Positions 57,681-64,000 of a stretch of 64,000 nt of DNA are shown here, piece after piece. Positions within the stretch are counted from its first letter, which is position 1, and each line of letters starts with the position of its first letter. The stretch is from Couchioplanes caeruleus (lineage in GTDB: Bacteria > Actinomycetota > Actinomycetes > Mycobacteriales > Micromonosporaceae). Under the pieces are notes generated by a model. The model saw nothing but the letters and a program-made list of their open reading frames with translations, did no database searches and had not been told where the DNA came from. The position numbers were made by a program, and so were the translations under genes. The DNA is taken from contig NZ_CP092183.1 in assembly GCF_023499255.1 (NCBI RefSeq), forward strand, positions 7,501 through 71,500. The letters are read 5' to 3'.

Positions 57681-58073
57681 TCAGGCCGTAAGGCCGAAGT
57701 CGATCGAACGGTAGGCCGATCGGTACGTCTGTCCGGCACCCCGCACGGCAGCGTCCGCACCCCGATCGACCATTCCCACCACACCGACTTCGGTCTCTGC
57801 CTCCTGCAACGCCTCAGCCGCCGTCTGGTCGCTGTCCAACGCGGTCGAGCTCCTCGATCCCCGCCCCCGGAGTGAGCCGTCCCACATTTCCATGTCGCGA
57901 TCAGTACGACGACCGCCCGGCACCCGCCCGGTCGCCGGAACCGCCGTGTCCTGCACCGTCACACGGCGTAGGGCGACGTCACAGTCAGCTTCACGACCCG
58001 ATGAAAGCACGGCACAACGCTGCGCGACGGGCAATTCAGTGATGAATTTACGCAGGTCGTCGTGGGCTTCCAT
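57681..58073 (-). CDS. Possible protein of unknown function
   Basis: This 130-residue frame starts MEAHDDLRKFITELPVAQRC and ends RSAYRSIDFGLTA. The middle is Arg/Gly-rich and the last third is acidic and helical (QTAAEALQEAETEVGVV). Third positions are G/C-rich but less so than in neighbours (codons such as AAA, TTG, CTT and TCA appear). The ATG at 58073 has no clear ribosome site. It may be a real orphan gene or chance coding. Confidence 0.4.
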   Translation of the reverse strand: MEAHDDLRKFITELPVAQRCAVLSSGREADCDVALRRVTVQDTAVPATGRVPGGRRTDRDMEMWDGSLRGRGSRSSTALDSDQTAAEALQEAETEVGVVGMVDRGADAAVRGAGQTYRSAYRSIDFGLTA

Positions 58074-58426
58074 GACATCGAGAGTACTGGCTGGACGAAA
58101 ACCGGAACCTTCTGCCCTGGCGGGGCGGAAAGGAACTATTGACCCTCGCCTAAACGTGAGCGCAACAGGAAATATTGTTAACTGAAGCACACCTCGCAGC
58201 CCCTTTCGGGGACACATAGACGCAGCTCAAACCACTTCTCCCGTGCGCGGGCACCGGGCTGCGACTCATGGACGGTCATCAAACGCGTACGCACTGACAC
58301 CGATGTCATCGCGACACGTCTGGCCGTCTTCCGGAAAAGCCGATCCGGAAAGCGAAGGCAGGCAGACCCTCGGCCACCAACGCTACCCGTTCGGGTGACG
58401 TACGACCATCGATGTCCCGTCCCCCG
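58074..58426. other. Gene-less stretch with an AT-rich patch
   Basis: These 353 bases have no supported gene. An AT-rich patch at about 58165-58185 (GGAAATATTGTTAACTGAAG) is the least GC-rich run in the region and could be a leftward promoter for the frame ending at 57681. The rest is ordinary spacer. Confidence 0.35.
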
Positions 58427-59509
58427 TCAGCTGGACGGACGGGCAGAGAAACCCTCGTCCGTGTCACGCTCCGGAGACCCGTCCGGGTGACGGCCCGCGG
58501 ATGTCCGGTGGGCGCCGGGCTCCGCAGGGCCGGGCTGGTCGACGAGCGAAGCGCTGACGACTCCGTCCTCGGTGACGGCCTGCGGCTCGGCCTCCTGGGC
58601 CGGGACGGGCTTCCACGCTGCTGGCGGCTGCATCGCTTCCTGGACCGGCGGCGCGGACTCTGGGCTCTGCCCGACCGCCGGCATGTTCTGCCCGACCGTC
58701 GGCGCGGAGGCCGGCGACGGTGCGGCCGGCGAGGGTGCGGCCGGGGCGACCGGACGGGGCGGCGCCCACGGGCTCGGCTCCTCCGGGTGCGCCGGCGCCG
58801 GCGCCGGGTAAGCCGGTGAGGGCGCCATCGGTGCCGACGGGTAGGGCGCGCCGTACACGGGCTGGGGTGGGCCGTAGTAGCCCGGCTGGGCGTACCCGGC
58901 GGGCGGGAGCTGGGAGTTCACGGCGAAGGGGTCCGGCGGCGCAGGCTTCGACGGCCGGCCGAAGAACTCCCGCGGCGCCGCGAGCAGCAGCGCCCCGACC
59001 AGCACGTACCCGGCGATCTGGGCGATGGCGAGGCCGATGTTGAGCGGGATCCACGACGCCGGGTACGCGTCGGTCAGCGCCGCGCCCAGCGAGCCCGGTA
59101 CGGAGTCCCCGCTGCGCTGTATCCCGACCGTCGTGGCCGAGGCGCAGCCGGCCAGCAGGCCGAGCGCGCACACCACCAGCGTGGCGATGCGGAAGCCGTT
59201 GCTGCCGCGGCGCAGACCGAGGGCGAGCACCACGTACAGGGCGAAGAGGAGCACGGCCAGCACGGCGGCCAGGGCTGCGCCCATCCACACCACGGTCACG
59301 TAGCCGTCGACGTCGTCACCGGCGCCGGCCGCGGACCGGAAGCGGTCCACCGTGCCGGGGGCCGTCGCCAGCGTGGCCACCGCGTACGCGAGACCGGCCA
59401 CGGCCATCACGATCAGCAGCACCGACGCGAGCGCCACCGAGGTGGGACGGCGTGGCGCGGCGGCCGGTGGGGGCGCGGCGGCGAGCGGCGGCTGAACTGC
59501 GTACGACAT
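58427..59509 (-). CDS. Four-span membrane protein with Pro-rich cytoplasmic tail
   Basis: This 360-residue protein has hydrophobic spans near 22-48, 72-98, 104-125 and 155-178, with a Pro/Ala start (PPLAAAPPPAAAPRRP). The second half is low-complexity, rich in Pro, Ala, Tyr and Gly (PAGYAQPGYYGPPQPVYG, PVAPAAPSPAAPSPASAP). No domain is recognised. The layout is shared with the next gene, which suggests paralogues. The ATG is at 59509. Confidence 0.8.
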   Translation of the reverse strand: MSYAVQPPLAAAPPPAAAPRRPTSVALASVLLIVMAVAGLAYAVATLATAPGTVDRFRSAAGAGDDVDGYVTVVWMGAALAAVLAVLLFALYVVLALGLRRGSNGFRIATLVVCALGLLAGCASATTVGIQRSGDSVPGSLGAALTDAYPASWIPLNIGLAIAQIAGYVLVGALLLAAPREFFGRPSKPAPPDPFAVNSQLPPAGYAQPGYYGPPQPVYGAPYPSAPMAPSPAYPAPAPAHPEEPSPWAPPRPVAPAAPSPAAPSPASAPTVGQNMPAVGQSPESAPPVQEAMQPPAAWKPVPAQEAEPQAVTEDGVVSASLVDQPGPAEPGAHRTSAGRHPDGSPERDTDEGFSARPSS

Positions 59510-59600
59510 GACCGTCTCCCGGGTGATCCGTTGCGGACGAACCTACCTGGACGCGCGACGCGCCGCCGGGGTTACCCGGCGGCGCGTGACGGGACCGATG

Positions 59601-60548
59601 TCAGGCGGGGTCGGTCGGCGGCCGGCCCGGCTGCTCCGGCGGCGAGGACGGCGAGGGCGGCGTGTCCGTGCCCGAGGTCGGCGGCGTCTCGGAAGACGGA
59701 GGAGACGACGGCTGGGCGGGTGCACTCCACGGATCGGTCGCCGGGACGCTGCCGGTGTGCGGGTCACCACCCGGAGGGGTCGCTCCCGGAGGCGTGGCAC
59801 CCGCAGGCGTCGCGCCCGGCGAGGCCGGCCCGGCGGGAGCGGTCCCCGGATAGGTCGGGAAGGACCCCGGCGCCGGGTACTGCGGATACCCGGGCTGACC
59901 CCCGTAGCCGGGCTGGGCGGGATAACCGGGCTGAGCGGGATAACCGGGCTGGCCCGGGTACGCCGGGTACGGCATCGACGGGTCCCAGGTCTGCTGCGGC
60001 TTGCGGAAGTACGCGTTCGCGGCCGGCAGCATCAGCAGGATGATCGCGGCGAGGACGGCGAGGACCAGCAGGATGCTCAGCGTCGTCGTCACCGGCTTGT
60101 ACCAGGACGGCAGCGCGTCGTTGAGCCGCTGCTCGACCTCCCGCGCGCTGGGCCCGGTGGTGCTGCCCGTGTCGAAGTTCATGCCGCTGGTCGCCGCGTT
60201 GCCGATCAGGCCGAAGCCGAAGCAGCAGAGCGAGATGCCGCCGATCACCCAGGTGGTGATCCGGGAGCCCTGCCGGCCCCGGTTGTTGAAGATTGCGAGG
60301 ACCGCGAGGCCGGCCGCCAGCAGGAAGTCGATGCCGATGCCGACGGCGCTGGCCCCGACGATGACGCTCTCCATGCCGCTGTTGGAGGTGCCGGCGTACA
60401 GGTCGGTGTAGACGTCGGAGATCGTCGAGATCGTCGTCAGTGCCATCACCGCGTTGAGCACGATGAGGGCGGCGCTGAGATAGAGCAGGTACGACGAGAC
60501 GGTGACGACCGTGGGGCGTGAACGCGGTGCCGGTGCTCCGGGGTACAT
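59601..60548 (-). CDS. Four-span membrane protein with PGYPAQ-repeat tail
   Basis: This 315-residue protein has spans near 16-40, 60-88, 95-118 and 155-178, with a Cys pair in GISLCCFGFG. The C-terminal 130 residues carry repeats of PGYPAQPGY, then Pro/Thr/Ser-rich sequence with GATPPGATPPGG. Its overall plan matches the neighbouring gene downstream. The ATG is at 60548 with GGAGGG upstream. The role is unknown; such tails often sit on actinobacterial DUF4190-like proteins. Confidence 0.8.
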   Translation of the reverse strand: MYPGAPAPRSRPTVVTVSSYLLYLSAALIVLNAVMALTTISTISDVYTDLYAGTSNSGMESVIVGASAVGIGIDFLLAAGLAVLAIFNNRGRQGSRITTWVIGGISLCCFGFGLIGNAATSGMNFDTGSTTGPSAREVEQRLNDALPSWYKPVTTTLSILLVLAVLAAIILLMLPAANAYFRKPQQTWDPSMPYPAYPGQPGYPAQPGYPAQPGYGGQPGYPQYPAPGSFPTYPGTAPAGPASPGATPAGATPPGATPPGGDPHTGSVPATDPWSAPAQPSSPPSSETPPTSGTDTPPSPSSPPEQPGRPPTDPA

Positions 60549-60897
60549 CGGCGCTCCCTCCTAGATCCACTCACGGTATCGGGTGGCTGCCAGAAGCGCG
60601 GACCGGCGGACACCGGCCCCGACACTGTGGCAACATCGCCCGACGTAGGACGAAATCGGATGAAATTGGTCGCTCGTTCAGGGGGCGACAGACGTTGAGC
60701 CCGGCCCATACACTTCCATCTCGTGGCGCGCCGCAGGCATCGGAGTCCGACGGCGCCGCCCTGTGCCCATCCGAGTCGCCGCCCCCGCCCACCCATGGCC
60801 GGGGCCCGGGCAGACCGGATCCGGGCGCCATCCCGATTGCGCAGGCCGCGTGACCACGCCGCGGCTGCCCCAGACCAGTTAAGGACCGGTGAGTCCC
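60549..60897. other. Spacer between divergent genes
   Basis: I see no gene in these 349 bases. A short inverted repeat GTCGC/GCGAC lies near 60670-60690, and the region must contain the promoters of the membrane protein (leftward) and the small gene at 60898 (rightward). Confidence 0.4.
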
Positions 60898-61077
60898 ATG
60901 CCGCATGCAGACACCCTGACCGTCGTTCACCATGACGACTCGAGAACCAGTTACGAGGACGTCCGGTATCAGCTCCACCGCGACGGGATCAGGATCTGGT
61001 CCGACGAGGGCGAGCACGCCCTGACGGACATCCTCATGACCCACGCCTACCGGCAGCGGGAGGCGAAGGCAAGCTGA
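60898..61077 (+). CDS. Small conserved-looking protein of unknown function
   Basis: This 59-residue protein starts MPHADTLTVVHHDDSRTSYE and continues VRYQLHRDGIRIWSDEGEHALTD, a short beta-rich pattern, then a helical end (LMTHAYRQREAKAS). The ATG at 60898 is used; a GTG three codons earlier (60889) has GGACC before it and is also possible. A strong terminator follows at once, which supports a real transcription unit. Confidence 0.65.
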   Translation: MPHADTLTVVHHDDSRTSYEDVRYQLHRDGIRIWSDEGEHALTDILMTHAYRQREAKAS

Positions 61078-61082
61078 GCGCC

Positions 61083-61117
61083 AGAAGGGCCCCGAAGGAG
61101 AACCTCGGGGCCCTTCT
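61083..61117. terminator. Bidirectional terminator hairpin
   Basis: AGAAGGGCCCCGA pairs perfectly with TCGGGGCCCTTCT around a 9-base loop. It separates the convergent small gene and clpB. Confidence 0.9.
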
Positions 61118-61129
61118 GCATGTCCGGGC

Positions 61130-63718
<2,589 letters not shown>

Positions 63719-63774
63719 GAGCTCCCCTGGTCGGATCTTCGGCGACAGCATCCGAGTGGTTCAGCACTCTCAGA

Positions 63775-63795
63775 CTTGAGCGTATTCCACTCAAC
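63775..63795. promoter_or_regulatory. HAIR element (HspR-binding site) upstream of clpB
   Basis: CTTGAGC-N7-ACTCAAC matches the known HAIR consensus CTTGAGT-N7-ACTCAAG at 12 of 14 positions, with exactly seven bases between half sites. HspR represses dnaK and clpB operons through this site in actinobacteria. A half-CIRCE-like GCACTC lies just beside it. Confidence 0.8.
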
Positions 63796-63886
63796 TCTAG
63801 GTCGGCGAGTCCACCGGCCGGAAAGAGACCTCCGTAACCGGTATCTCCGTGGGCAAAGCCCCCGGACGGCCCGTAGCGTCGCGGCC

Positions 63887-64000
63887 ATGGCCCTGGACAC
63901 CCCGCGGCGTACGCCGCAGCTTGCTCGTGCGCTCCTCCCCCTGGGCCTCGTCTTCCTCGCCGTCGGCATCTCGACCGCCCTGGTCGGCCCGTTCCTGTCG
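63887..64000 (+). CDS. MFS transporter, N-terminal start (3' truncated)
   Basis: Thirty-eight residues are visible before the window ends. After a short basic start (MALDTPRRTPQLAR) comes a hydrophobic segment GLVFLAVGISTALVGPFLS, which resembles the first span of sugar-efflux-type major facilitator proteins. The ATG is at 63887. It is divergent from clpB. The family call is tentative given the short piece. Confidence 0.6.
   Translation, partial: MALDTPRRTPQLARALLPLGLVFLAVGISTALVGPFLS

Noticed and set aside
63763..63769. CIRCE element at clpB
   Set aside because: Only one half site (GCACTC) is seen; the matching half with 9-base spacing is absent, whereas the HAIR site fits well.

Overview
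The window is high-GC actinobacterial chromosome, most like the Micromonosporaceae (Actinoplanes type). Support for this: third codon positions are almost always G or C; GTG starts and 4-base start/stop overlaps are common; PurL is the small form with separate PurS and PurQ; and several genes are typical of actinobacteria (BldC, DUF3073 and DUF3151 proteins, an HspR-type HAIR site before clpB, and the bldC / valine dehydrogenase neighbourhood known from Streptomyces). The genus is an inference; there is no rRNA here.

Layout. 1-2.6 kb: the end of a STAS/anti-sigma partner-switching pair, a serine hydrolase and a secreted protein. 2.8-9.6 kb: a light-response block with photolyase and crtB on the minus strand, divergent from crtE-crtI-idi and a CarH/LitR-type cobalamin-binding MerR regulator. 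9.7-10.2 kb: tRNA-Glu, tRNA-Asp and tRNA-Phe. 10.5-20.7 kb: a second anti-sigma/STAS pair, an SGNH esterase, an ECF42-like sigma factor with its DGPF partner, a standalone acidic calcium-repeat protein, a PrsW-like protease, and kptA with a methyltransferase. 20.7-23.7 kb: bldC, a conserved unknown, vdh and a DUF3073 gene. 23.7-25.9 kb: an accessory island with a 22-bp minisatellite, a small precursor-like gene and a radical SAM maturase. This looks like a cyclophane (triceptide-type) RiPP locus and is the most interesting coding system in the window.

26-42.3 kb: a purine block (purM, purF, purL, purQ, purS, purB, purD, purA) interrupted by sterol-carrier-fold genes, a secreted trypsin-like protease and a membrane protein with a very long Gly/Tyr-rich cytoplasmic tail. 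purC is not present here. Between divergent purD and purA lie three DnaA-box-like sites spaced exactly 20 bp apart, plus one inverted copy. 42.3-50.8 kb: a degenerate DAG-kinase-like protein, a ParA/MinD-type ATPase with a huge Pro-rich N-terminus, DUF3151, an ADP-ribosylglycohydrolase, a LOG-like protein and class II aldolase fba. 51-55.2 kb: the hen1-pnkp RNA-repair operon. 55.2-64 kb: DedA, a sugar-phosphate aldolase, ArsR, two membrane proteins with Pro-rich tails, clpB under a HAIR element, and the start of an MFS transporter.

How the genes work together. Photolyase and carotenoids share a probable light/B12 switch. The pur genes take PRPP through much of the route to IMP and AMP. Hen1 and Pnkp heal, seal and methyl-protect broken RNA, and KptA removes RNA 2'-phosphates.
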